From: Streptomyces sp. 6-11-2
GTDB lineage: Bacteria > Actinomycetota > Actinomycetes > Streptomycetales > Streptomycetaceae
NCBI RefSeq assembly: GCF_006540305.1
Contig: NZ_BJOR01000001.1
Location: 4,712,001-4,776,000 of the forward strand
Direction of reading: 5' to 3'
Length of the DNA: 64,000 nucleotides
Below the pieces are notes generated by a model, which did no database searches, was not told the DNA's origin, and saw only the letters and a program-made list of their open reading frames with translations. Below are positions 18,319 to 26,718 of the stretch, in pieces. Both the position numbers and the translations under genes were made by a program. Each line of letters starts with the position of its first letter. Position 1 is the stretch's first letter.

Positions 18319-18330
18319 TAAACTGGCCCC
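18319..18330 (+). promoter_or_regulatory. -10 box six bases before the valS start (leaderless)
   Basis: TAAACT at 18319-18324 followed by six bases and the GTG, with no Shine-Dalgarno sequence. This is the usual geometry of a leaderless Streptomyces transcript. No T-box leader is possible in so short a region. Confidence 0.5.
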
Positions 18331-20961
18331 GTGACCGACAACGCTCAGCAGCAGACACCAGCGCCCGACACCGAACTGCCGACCCAGTACGCGCCGGCCG
18401 ACGTAGAGGGGCCGCTGTACGAGCGCTGGGTAGAGCGGGGTTACTTCGAGGCGGACGAGAAGAGCGACAAGCCGCCGTTCACCGTCGTCATCCCCCCGCC
18501 GAACGTCACCGGCTCGCTCCACCTGGGGCACGCCTTCGAGCACACGCTCATCGACGCCCTCACGCGCCGCAAGCGCATGCAGGGTCACGAGACGCTGTGG
18601 CAGCCCGGCATGGACCACGCCGGCATCGCCACCCAGAACGTAGTCGAGCGCGAACTCGGCAAGGAGGGCAAGTCCCGGCACGACCTCGGCCGCGAGGCCT
18701 TCGTCGAGCGTGTCTGGCAGTGGAAGAACGAGTCCGGCGGGCAGATCTCCGGCCAGATGCGCCGCCTCGGCGACGGCGTCGCCTGGTCGCGCGAGCGCTT
18801 CACCATGGACGAGGGGCTGTCGCAGGCCGTTCAGACCATCTTCAAGCGGCTCTACGACGACGAACTCATCTACCGCGCCGAGCGCATCATCAACTGGTGC
18901 CCCCGGTGCCTGACCGCCATCTCCGACATCGAGGTCGAGTACCAGGACGACGACGGCGAGCTGGTCTCGATGAAGTACGGCGACGGGGACGACACCATCG
19001 TCGTCGCCACCACCCGTGCCGAGACCATGCTCGGTGACACCGCCGTCGCCGTTCACCCCGACGACGAGCGCTACCGCCACCTCGTCGGCAAGCTCATCAA
19101 GCTGCCGCTCACCGGCCGTTCCATCCCGGTCGTCGCGGACGAGCACGTCGACCCCGAGTTCGGCACCGGCGCCGTCAAGGTCACCCCGGCCCACGACCCG
19201 AACGACTTCGAGATCGGCCGGCGCCACGACCTGCCCGCCATCACCGTGATGGACGAGCACGCCGTCATCACCGTCCACGGCCCCTTCCAGGGCCTGGACC
19301 GCTTCGAGGCCCGCTCCGCCATCGTCGGCGCGCTGCGCGCCGAGGGCCGGATCGTCGCCGAGAAGCGCCCGTACGTCCACTCCGTCGGCCACTGCTCGCG
19401 CTGCAAGACCACCGTCGAGCCGCGCCTGTCCATGCAGTGGTGGGTCAAGGTCGGTCCGCTGGCCAAGGCCGCCGGCGACGCCGTCCGGGACGGCCGCGTC
19501 AAGATCCATCCGCAGGAGATGGAGAAGCGGTACTTCGACTGGGTCGACAACCTCCACGACTGGTGCATCTCACGGCAGTTGTGGTGGGGCCACCGCATCC
19601 CCGTCTGGTACGGGCCGAACGGCGAGGTCGTCTGCGTCGGACCCGACGAGCAGCCGCCCGGCACCGAGGCCGAGGGCTGGAAGCAGGACACCGACGTCCT
19701 CGACACCTGGTTCTCCTCCGGCCTGTGGCCGTTCTCGACCCTCGGCTGGCCCGAGCAGACCGAGAGCCTCGCGAAGTTCTACCCGAACTCCGTCCTGGTC
19801 ACCGGCTACGACATCCTCTTCTTCTGGGTCGCCCGGATGATGATGTTCGGCCTGTACGCGATGGACGGCACCCCGCCGTTCCACACCATCGCCCTGCACG
19901 GCATGGTCCGCGACCAGTTCGGCAAGAAGATGTCGAAGTCCTTCGGCAACGCGGTCAACCCGCTGGACTGGATGGACAAGTACGGCTCCGACGCCCTCCG
20001 GTTCACCCTGGCCCGCGGCGCCAACCCCGGTGTCGACGTGCCGATCGGCGAGGACTGGGTCCAGGGTTCGCGCAACTTCGCCAACAAGATCTGGAACGCC
20101 ACCCGTTTCGCGCTGATGAACGGCGCGACGGTGGACGGACCGCTGCCGGACGCCTCGAAGATGTCGGCGACCGACCGCTGGATCCTGTCCCGGCTGAACT
20201 CGGTGGTCGCCGAAGTCGACGCGTACTACGAGGACTTCCAGTTCGCCAAGCTGTCGGACGCCCTGTTCCACTTCGCCTGGGACGAGGTCTTCGACTGGTA
20301 CGTCGAGCTGTCCAAGACGACGTTCCAGGCGGGCGGCGAGCCGGCCGAGGTCTCCAAGCGCGTCCTGGGCGAGGTCCTGGACGTCACGCTGAAGCTGCTG
20401 CACCCGGTGGTCCCGTTCGTCACGGAGACGCTGTGGACGACGCTGACGGGCGGTGAGTCCGTCGTCATCGCCGAGTGGCCGACCGACAGCGGCTTCCGGG
20501 ACGCGGCCGCCGAGCGGGAGATCGAGACCCTCCAGTCCGTCATCACCGAGGTCCGCCGCTTCCGCGCCGACCAGGGGCTCCAGCCGGGCCAGCGCGTCCC
20601 GGCCAGCCTGGCCCTGGACGGCACGGCGCTGGCCACGCACGAGCCGGCCATCCGGCAGCTGCTGCGCCTCCAGCCGGAGGGCGACGGATTCACCGCCACG
20701 GCGACGCTGCCGGTCGCGGGTGTCGAGGTCGCGCTGGACCTGTCCGGGGCGATCGACGTCGCCGCGGAGCGTAAGCGGCTGGCGAAGGACTTGGCCGCCG
20801 CGGAGAAGGAGAAGGCCCAGGCGAACGGCAAGCTCGGCAACGAGGCGTTCCTGGCGAAGGCGCCCGACCACGTGGTCGAGAAGATCCGTACGCGGCTGGC
20901 CAAGGCCGAGGAGGACATCACACGGATCGCGGCGCAGCTGGAGCGGCTGCCGCAAGGCTAG
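18331..20961 (+). CDS. valS: Valyl-tRNA synthetase
   Basis: An 876-residue class I aminoacyl-tRNA synthetase charging tRNA-Val. The ATP-binding HIGH motif is HLGH at 64-67 in [13 protein letters not shown], and the KMSKS loop is at about 533-537 in [11 protein letters not shown]. An editing (CP1) domain lies between them ([15 protein letters not shown]). The C-terminal about 65 residues form the coiled coil typical of ValRS ([17 protein letters not shown]). Length is normal. It is followed by a strong hairpin and then folC, the order known from M. tuberculosis. Confidence 0.97.
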   Translation: MTDNAQQQTPAPDTELPTQYAPADVEGPLYERWVERGYFEADEKSDKPPFTVVIPPPNVTGSLHLGHAFEHTLIDALTRRKRMQGHETLWQPGMDHAGIATQNVVERELGKEGKSRHDLGREAFVERVWQWKNESGGQISGQMRRLGDGVAWSRERFTMDEGLSQAVQTIFKRLYDDELIYRAERIINWCPRCLTAISDIEVEYQDDDGELVSMKYGDGDDTIVVATTRAETMLGDTAVAVHPDDERYRHLVGKLIKLPLTGRSIPVVADEHVDPEFGTGAVKVTPAHDPNDFEIGRRHDLPAITVMDEHAVITVHGPFQGLDRFEARSAIVGALRAEGRIVAEKRPYVHSVGHCSRCKTTVEPRLSMQWWVKVGPLAKAAGDAVRDGRVKIHPQEMEKRYFDWVDNLHDWCISRQLWWGHRIPVWYGPNGEVVCVGPDEQPPGTEAEGWKQDTDVLDTWFSSGLWPFSTLGWPEQTESLAKFYPNSVLVTGYDILFFWVARMMMFGLYAMDGTPPFHTIALHGMVRDQFGKKMSKSFGNAVNPLDWMDKYGSDALRFTLARGANPGVDVPIGEDWVQGSRNFANKIWNATRFALMNGATVDGPLPDASKMSATDRWILSRLNSVVAEVDAYYEDFQFAKLSDALFHFAWDEVFDWYVELSKTTFQAGGEPAEVSKRVLGEVLDVTLKLLHPVVPFVTETLWTTLTGGESVVIAEWPTDSGFRDAAAEREIETLQSVITEVRRFRADQGLQPGQRVPASLALDGTALATHEPAIRQLLRLQPEGDGFTATATLPVAGVEVALDLSGAIDVAAERKRLAKDLAAAEKEKAQANGKLGNEAFLAKAPDHVVEKIRTRLAKAEEDITRIAAQLERLPQG

Positions 20962-21029
20962 AGCCGAGACCGGAAACGTTCAGCGGCAGCACTGGCGCGC
21001 GGCCCGCGGACGGATCCACGCGAAGGCAA

Positions 21030-21067
21030 CGAAGGCCCCCGGAGTCATGCGACTCCGGGGGCCTTCG
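21030..21067 (+). terminator. Terminator after valS
   Basis: A perfect 17-bp stem (21030-21046 and 21051-21067) with a four-base loop. Confidence 0.75.
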
Positions 21068-21090
21068 CCCAGAATGTCGGCGACCCTCCG

Positions 21091-21103
21091 TACACTTGGC
21101 CCC
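21091..21103 (+). promoter_or_regulatory. -10 box seven bases before the folC start (leaderless)
   Basis: TACACT at 21091-21096 followed by seven bases and the GTG at 21104. It lies directly after the valS terminator, which supports an independent leaderless folC transcript. Confidence 0.5.
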
Positions 21104-22621
21104 GTGAGTGAGCTCCCCCCGGACAGCAGCGGCCAGCCAGACCCTCTCGACACCTTTGACGAGATCATCGCCACGGAGACCGAACGCGACCCCGATCTCG
21201 CGGTCATCGAGGCCGGCAGCCGCACCCTGCGGACCCAGGGCGGTCCGTCGCAGGCGGACGACCCCGGGCGCCCGGAGGACCCCGAGGTCGACAAGGCGCT
21301 GCGCGAGGTCGAAGGGGAGCTGGCCACCCGCTGGGGCGAGACCAAGCTGGAGCCCTCGGTCAGCCGGATCGCCGCGCTGATGGACGTCCTGGGCGAGCCG
21401 CAGCGGTCCTACCCGTCCCTCCACATCACCGGCACCAACGGCAAGACCTCCACCGCCCGCATGATCGAGGCCCTGCTCGGCGCCTTCGACCTGCGCACCG
21501 GCCGGTACACCTCCCCGCACGTGCAGTCGGTCACCGAGCGGATCAGCCTGGACGGCGCGCCGATCTCCGCCGAGCGGTTCGTCGAGACGTATCACGACAT
21601 CAAGCCCTACGTGGAGATGGTCGACGCCTCGCAGGAGTACCGGCTGTCCTTCTTCGAGGTGCTGACCGGCATGGCGTACGCCGCCTTCGCCGACGCGCCG
21701 GTCGACGTGGCCGTCGTGGAGGTCGGGATGGGCGGCAGCTGGGACGCCACGAACGTCATCGACGGTGACGTCGCCGTGGTGACCCCCATCGACCTGGATC
21801 ACACCGACCGCCTGGGCACCACGCCCGGCGAGATCGCCGGGGAGAAGGCCGGCATCATCAAGCAGGACGCGACGGTGATCATGGCCCAGCAGCCGGTGGA
21901 CGCCGCGCAGGTCCTGCTGAAGAAGGCCGTGGAGGTCGACGCGACGGTCGCCCGCGAGGGGCTGGAGTTCGGTGTCGTGGCCCGCCGGGTGGCCGTGGGC
22001 GGACAGCTGCTGACCCTGCGCGGCCTGGGCGGCGACTACACCGAGGTGTACCTGCCGCTGCACGGCCCCCACCAGGCGCACAACGCCGCCGTGGCGCTCG
22101 CCGCCGTCGAGGCGTTCTTCGGCGTCGGCGCGCAGCGCGCCCAGCCGCTGGACGTGGACACCGTGCGCAAGGCGTTCGCGGCCGTGTCCTCGCCGGGCCG
22201 GATGGAGGTCGTACGGCGCTCGCCGACCGTGGTGCTGGACGCCGCGCACAACCCGGCGGGCGCGCGGGTGACCGCCGAGGCGGTCCGGGAGGCGTTCGAC
22301 TTCAGCCGGCTGATCGGGGTGGTCGGGGCCAGCGGCGACAAGAACGTGCGCGGTCTGCTGGAGGCCTTCGAGCCGATCTTCGCGGAGATCGTGGTCACGC
22401 AGAACTCCAGCCACCGGGCGATGGACGCCGACGAGCTGGCCGCGCTCGCCGTCGAGGTGTTCGGCGAGGAGCGGGTCCAGGTCGAGCCGCGGCTGCCGGA
22501 CGCGCTGGAGGCCGCGATCACGCTCGCCGAGGAGGAGGGCGAGTTCGCCGGCGGCGGTGTGCTCGTCACCGGCTCCGTCATCACCGTCGGTGAGGCCCGA
22601 CTGCTCCTGGGGAGGGGCTGA
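21104..22621 (+). CDS. folC: Bifunctional dihydrofolate synthase / folylpolyglutamate synthase
   Basis: A 505-residue Mur-ligase-like enzyme that adds glutamate to dihydropteroate and to folates. The P-loop is ITGTNGKTSTARMIEALL (about 106-123), the metal and substrate region is VEVGMGGSWDATNV, and LDAAHNPAGA is the conserved C-terminal domain motif. The N-terminal about 60 residues are acidic and not part of the fold, as in other Streptomyces FolC proteins. The GTG at 21104 was chosen because of the -10 box just upstream. The DUF4233 gene follows six bases after the stop, so the two are probably translationally coupled. Confidence 0.94.
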   Translation: MSELPPDSSGQPDPLDTFDEIIATETERDPDLAVIEAGSRTLRTQGGPSQADDPGRPEDPEVDKALREVEGELATRWGETKLEPSVSRIAALMDVLGEPQRSYPSLHITGTNGKTSTARMIEALLGAFDLRTGRYTSPHVQSVTERISLDGAPISAERFVETYHDIKPYVEMVDASQEYRLSFFEVLTGMAYAAFADAPVDVAVVEVGMGGSWDATNVIDGDVAVVTPIDLDHTDRLGTTPGEIAGEKAGIIKQDATVIMAQQPVDAAQVLLKKAVEVDATVAREGLEFGVVARRVAVGGQLLTLRGLGGDYTEVYLPLHGPHQAHNAAVALAAVEAFFGVGAQRAQPLDVDTVRKAFAAVSSPGRMEVVRRSPTVVLDAAHNPAGARVTAEAVREAFDFSRLIGVVGASGDKNVRGLLEAFEPIFAEIVVTQNSSHRAMDADELAALAVEVFGEERVQVEPRLPDALEAAITLAEEEGEFAGGGVLVTGSVITVGEARLLLGRG

Positions 22622-22627
22622 CTTCTC

Positions 22628-22990
22628 GTGCGTACGCTGTGTTCCTCGACCCTGATCGGCGAGTTCTTCGTCATCGGCTTCGCCGCGCTGGTCGCGATGA
22701 AGGACCCCGGCCTGTCCATGGCGACCGTGTGGACGGTCAGCGGCATCGCGATGCTGCTGTGCCTGCTGCTGTGCGGTGTGGTGACCCGGCCCGCCGGTGT
22801 GATCCTCGGCTGGGTGCTCCAGTTCGCGCTGATCGCGTCCGGCCTGGTCGTGCCGATGATGTACTTCCTCGGTGCGGTCTTCGCGGCGCTGTGGTGGGCG
22901 TCGGTGCACTTCGGGCGGAAGATCGAGGAGGCCAAGGCCAGGTTCGCGGCCCAGGCCGCCGAGGTCGGCCCTCCGGCTGACGCTGCGTGA
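22628..22990 (+). CDS. DUF4233 small membrane protein
   Basis: A 120-residue protein with four hydrophobic helices (about 8-24, 34-54, 58-76 and 78-98) and a basic-then-acidic C-terminal tail. It corresponds to the small membrane protein found between folC and ndk in many actinomycetes (Rv2446c in M. tuberculosis, DUF4233). The role is unknown; the constant position suggests a housekeeping function. The GTG start lies six bases after folC. Confidence 0.85.
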   Translation: MRTLCSSTLIGEFFVIGFAALVAMKDPGLSMATVWTVSGIAMLLCLLLCGVVTRPAGVILGWVLQFALIASGLVVPMMYFLGAVFAALWWASVHFGRKIEEAKARFAAQAAEVGPPADAA

Positions 22991-23054
22991 CAGGAGCGGT
23001 GACACGCCCTGTAACCTCGTCCCACCGCACATCTGCCAGGTGAAGGAGCCACCC

Positions 23055-23468
23055 GTGACCCAGCGCACCCTCGTCATCCTCAAGCCCGACGCCGTCCGTC
23101 GTGGCCTGACCGGCGAGATCATCAGCCGTATCGAGCGCAAGGCCGGCTGGCAGATCACCGCGCTGGACCTGCGCACCCTGGACACGGAGACCTTGGAGCA
23201 GCACTACGGCGAGCACAAGGGCAAGCCCTTCTACGAGCCGCTGATGGTGTTCATGGCCTCCGGTCCGGTCGTCGTCATGATCGTCGAGGGCGAGCGGGTC
23301 ATCGAGGGCGTGCGAGCGCTGGCCGGCCCGACCGACCCGATCGCCGCCGCTCCGGGTTCGATCCGCGGCGACTACGGCGTGATCGTCCGGGAGAACCTGA
23401 TCCACGCCTCCGACTCCGAGGAGTCCGCCGAGCGCGAGGTGAAGATCTTCTTCCCCGGCCGCGGCTGA
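23055..23468 (+). CDS. ndk: Nucleoside diphosphate kinase
   Basis: A 137-residue cytosolic enzyme that transfers the terminal phosphate between nucleoside triphosphates and diphosphates. The phosphohistidine is His117 in ENLIHASDS, and TLVILKPDAVRRGL is the N-terminal signature. The GTG start at 23055 has GAAGGAG at the correct spacing. Length is normal for the family. A promoter-like TAACCT lies upstream, so it may also be transcribed apart from folC-DUF4233. Confidence 0.96.
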   Translation: MTQRTLVILKPDAVRRGLTGEIISRIERKAGWQITALDLRTLDTETLEQHYGEHKGKPFYEPLMVFMASGPVVVMIVEGERVIEGVRALAGPTDPIAAAPGSIRGDYGVIVRENLIHASDSEESAEREVKIFFPGRG

Positions 23469-23769
23469 CCCCCGAGCGCCTTCCCCGGCCCCGTCGAGCT
23501 GACATACCGTCAGCTCGGCCGCCCGCCTGGCCTGGGCGGCCGCACGAATCCGGCCGCCCGGTGGCATATGCGGTGCCGATCGGGGGAACGAGTGCCCCCG
23601 ATGGACCGTCTCCAGAAGCGAGGCGGTACGCCATCTGCTGACAATGGCGGAGACCCTCGCGCAGTGTTCGTGCGGGCGCGTCTACGATGGAAGCCTTCAC
23701 GTCACAGCACCCACCTCGCCGTACCTGAAATGCCGTCAAACGCTCCCAGGGAAGGCCAGACGAATCCTG
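23469..23769. promoter_or_regulatory. ndk-mreB intergenic region with hairpin
   Basis: It contains an 8-bp stem at 23496-23503 and 23511-23518 that may end ndk transcription, and then the promoter region of mreB, about 250 bases long. No gene is seen. I cannot place the mreB promoters. Confidence 0.45.
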
Positions 23770-24801
23770 ATGGGGAACTCAATGTCGTTCATCGGCCGTG
23801 ACATGGCTGTCGACCTCGGGACCGCCAACACGCTGGTGTACGTCAGGGGTCGCGGGATTGTACTCAACGAGCCGTCCGTCGTCGCGATCAACACCAACAC
23901 CGGTGGGATCCTCGCGGTCGGCGCCGAGGCGAAGAAGATGATCGGGCGCACGCCGGGCAACATCGTCGCCGTGCGTCCGCTCAAGGACGGCGTGATCGCG
24001 GACTTCGAGATCACCGAGCGGATGCTCCGCTACTTCATTCTGAAGATCCACAAGCGACGGTATCTGGCTCGTCCGCGGGTCGTCGTCTGCGTGCCCTCCG
24101 GTATCACCGGCGTCGAGCGCCGCGCCGTCATCGAGGCTTCGTCCCAGGCCGGCGCGCGCCAGGTGCACATCATCGAGGAGCCGATGGCCGCGGCCATCGG
24201 CTCCGGCCTGCCGGTCCACGAGGCCACGGGCAACATGGTGGTGGACATCGGCGGCGGCACCACGGAGGTCGCGGTCATCTCGCTCGGCGGCATCGTCACC
24301 GCCCAGTCCATCCGCGTCGCGGGCGACGAGCTGGACAACGCCATCATCCAGCACGTCAAGAAGGAGTACTCGCTCCTGCTGGGCGAGCGGACGGCCGAAC
24401 AGATCAAGCTCACGATCGGGTCGGCGTACGACCTCGACTCCGACGAGCACACCGAAATCCGCGGCCGTGACCTCGTCTCCGGGCTGCCGAAGACCGTCGT
24501 CATCTCGGCCGCCGAGGTGCGCAGGGCGATCGAGGAACCGGTCAACGCGATCGTCGACGCGGTCAAGACCACCCTCGACAAGTGCCCGCCGGAGCTCTCC
24601 GGCGACATCATGGACCGCGGAATCGTTCTGACCGGCGGCGGAGCTCTGCTGCGCGGCCTGGACGAGCGGCTGCGCAGTGAGACCGGCATGCCGATCCACA
24701 TCGCCGAGGACCCGCTGGACAGCGTGGCGCTCGGCTCGGGCAAGTGCGTCGAGGAGTTCGAGGCACTCCAGCAGGTCCTGGACGCCCAGCCCCGCAGATG
24801 A
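23770..24801 (+). CDS. mreB: Rod-shape-determining actin homologue MreB
   Basis: A 343-residue actin-like filament protein. Nucleotide-binding motifs are [11 protein letters not shown] (about 13-23), [18 protein letters not shown] (phosphate 2) and [12 protein letters not shown] (adenosine). In Streptomyces MreB acts mainly in spore-wall synthesis rather than in hyphal growth. The ATG at 23770 gives the usual MGNSM start; the ATG at 23782 (MSFIGRD) has the better upstream GGGGA and may be used. It heads the cluster mreB-mreC-mreD-pbp2-rodA. Confidence 0.96.
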   Translation: MGNSMSFIGRDMAVDLGTANTLVYVRGRGIVLNEPSVVAINTNTGGILAVGAEAKKMIGRTPGNIVAVRPLKDGVIADFEITERMLRYFILKIHKRRYLARPRVVVCVPSGITGVERRAVIEASSQAGARQVHIIEEPMAAAIGSGLPVHEATGNMVVDIGGGTTEVAVISLGGIVTAQSIRVAGDELDNAIIQHVKKEYSLLLGERTAEQIKLTIGSAYDLDSDEHTEIRGRDLVSGLPKTVVISAAEVRRAIEEPVNAIVDAVKTTLDKCPPELSGDIMDRGIVLTGGGALLRGLDERLRSETGMPIHIAEDPLDSVALGSGKCVEEFEALQQVLDAQPRR

Positions 24802-24816
24802 CACAACTCAGCGACT

Positions 24817-24850
24817 CCGCCGTACGAGATGATCTTTTCTCGTGCGGCGG
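24817..24850 (+). terminator. Intercistronic hairpin between mreB and mreC
   Basis: A 12-bp stem with one G-U type pair (24817-24828 and 24839-24850). Beyond it is an AT-rich TTGATATAGAGG that could be a promoter for mreC. The hairpin probably reduces read-through from mreB. Confidence 0.5.
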
Positions 24851-24963
24851 ATCGTTGATATAGAGGCATAAGCTCCCGCAAACGGGCCCCTTGGATTTGC
24901 GCGCGCAGACCGCGCTTCGCCGGGGCCACCCAGTTCCTATGAGGAAGGGCACGGCCGCCGCAC

Positions 24964-25905
24964 GTGAGGGACACGAAAGAGAGCCGGCTGCTCCTGGTGC
25001 TGCTGATCGCCATCGCGTTCGCACTGATCACGGTGGACATCCGCGGCGGGGAGAACTCCCCGGTGGACGGTGCCCGGCGGGCCGCCGCCACCGTCTTCGG
25101 TCCGATCGAGAACGGCGTGTCGGCCGCGGTGAACCCGGTCGGCGACGCGGTCTCCGCGGTCCGCGACTCCGGCGAGCGCCACGACCGGCTCGCCGCGCTG
25201 GAGAAGGAGAACGCCGCCCTCAAGGCCGAACTCGGCAGCGACGACCGCAAACGCAGCCGTCTCACCCAGCTGAACAAGATGCTCAAGCTGGCCGGCGACG
25301 GCCAGTACGGCATCAAGGGCGCCCAGGTCATCGCCATAGGGGCGTCCCAGGGCTTCTCCTGGACCATCACCATCGACGCCGGCGCCAACGACGGCCTCCA
25401 GCGCGACATGACCGTCCTCAACGCCGACGGACTGGTCGGCCGCGTCACCACCGTGGGCCCCAGCACCTCCACCGTGCTGCTCGCCAACGACCCCGACTTC
25501 ACCGTCGGCACCCGTATGGAGGGCAGCGACGAACTCGGCTTCGCCTCCGGCCAGGGCGACCGCCCCCTGCGCGTGCAACTCCTCAACGGCAAGGCGGACG
25601 TGAAGAAGGGCGACCGCCTGGTCACCTTCGGCTCCCAGGGCAACAAGCCCTTCGTGCCGGGCGTCCCGGTCGGTGTCGTCTCCCGCGTCGACCCCTCCGG
25701 CGGCGACCTGACCCGCACCGTCTACGTCACGCCGTTCGTCGGCTTCACCAAGCTCGACGTCGTCGGCGTCGTCGTCCAGGCCCCGAAGAAGGACCCGCGT
25801 GACGAGGTCCTGCCACCGAAGCCCAAGCCGACCCCGACGCCCACGGTGACCGTGACGGTCACCCCGTCCGCCGACGCCTACGCCAACGACTATCCGCAGC
25901 AGTAG
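24964..25905 (+). CDS. mreC: Rod-shape-determining protein MreC
   Basis: A 313-residue wall-synthesis scaffold. A single N-terminal transmembrane helix (about 8-25) is followed by a coiled coil (about 75-110, ERHDRLAALEKENAALKAEL) and the two beta domains of MreC outside the membrane. The C-terminus is Pro/Thr-rich (PKPTPTPTVTVTVTP), common in actinomycetes. The GTG at 24964 lacks a close Shine-Dalgarno sequence; GAGGAAGGG is about 20 bases upstream. It interacts with MreD and PBP2 in the elongation complex. The mreD ribosome-binding site overlaps its stop. Confidence 0.93.
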   Translation: MRDTKESRLLLVLLIAIAFALITVDIRGGENSPVDGARRAAATVFGPIENGVSAAVNPVGDAVSAVRDSGERHDRLAALEKENAALKAELGSDDRKRSRLTQLNKMLKLAGDGQYGIKGAQVIAIGASQGFSWTITIDAGANDGLQRDMTVLNADGLVGRVTTVGPSTSTVLLANDPDFTVGTRMEGSDELGFASGQGDRPLRVQLLNGKADVKKGDRLVTFGSQGNKPFVPGVPVGVVSRVDPSGGDLTRTVYVTPFVGFTKLDVVGVVVQAPKKDPRDEVLPPKPKPTPTPTVTVTVTPSADAYANDYPQQ

Positions 25906-25919
25906 GAGCTTCACGTCCC

Positions 25920-26597
25920 ATGCGCCCCAACCGGATCCTGCTCTCCAGCGCGCTGGTCGTCGTCGCCCTGGTGATCCAGGTGAGTGTCCTGTCCCGGCTG
26001 CACCTGCCCGGAGCCGTCCCCGACCTGCTCCTGCTCACCGTCCTCGGCCTGGCCATGGTCTACGGCCACATCGGCGGCGCCCTGGTCGGCTTCGGCGCCG
26101 GACTGCTCGCCGACATCGCCCCGCCCGCCGACCACGCCGCCGGCCGCTACGCCCTCGTACTGTGCGTCATCGGCTACCTCGCCGGACTCATCAAACCCGA
26201 GACCGGCCAGGTCAAGTCGGCCACCGGCCCCATGGCCGTGGTGGTGGCCGCCGCCATCGGCTCCACCCTCCTGTACGCGGGCGTCGGCGCCCTCGTCGGC
26301 GACACCGCCGCACGCCATGTCGGCCTGGGCGGACTGCTGCTGACGGCCGCCGTGTACGACCTGCTGCTCGCCCCCTTCGTCGTGCCCGGGATCATGTGGC
26401 TGGCCAGGCGCGCGGAGAACGATCCGCTCGCCGACTCCGGCTCCGCCGCCAAGAAGACCGACATCTCCTCCGGCTGGCTCTCCTCCGGCACCGGACTGAG
26501 CATCGGGGGCCGGCGCGGCGCGCTCGGCAGTCTGAAGGCCAAGGCCCGCACCCGCACCACTCGGGTCGGCCGCATCAAGGGGGTCAAGCGGCTGTGA
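25920..26597 (+). CDS. mreD: Rod-shape-determining protein MreD
   Basis: A 225-residue polytopic membrane protein with about five helices in residues 6-165 and a soluble C-terminal tail of about 60 residues rich in Arg, Lys and Gly. The N-terminus MRPNRILLSSALVVVALVIQ and the position directly after mreC identify it. The TAGGAGCT at the end of mreC is its ribosome-binding site, so the two are coupled. It belongs to the MreBCD-PBP2-RodA elongation machinery. Confidence 0.9.
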   Translation: MRPNRILLSSALVVVALVIQVSVLSRLHLPGAVPDLLLLTVLGLAMVYGHIGGALVGFGAGLLADIAPPADHAAGRYALVLCVIGYLAGLIKPETGQVKSATGPMAVVVAAAIGSTLLYAGVGALVGDTAARHVGLGGLLLTAAVYDLLLAPFVVPGIMWLARRAENDPLADSGSAAKKTDISSGWLSSGTGLSIGGRRGALGSLKAKARTRTTRVGRIKGVKRL

Positions 26598-26718
26598 CAG
26601 CACGGCAGTCGGCCGCCCCGCCGGCCGCACAGGTCCGTTACACGCTCTGAGAGGGGGAGGCAGCACCCGTGACCGCCCACCCGTCTCCCACCACTTTTCC
26701 AAGGAATGGGCTTCGCCC

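Noticed and set aside
18194-18330. T-box leader for valS
   Set aside because: The region is only 137 bases, has no T-box motif and contains a -10 box right at the start codon.
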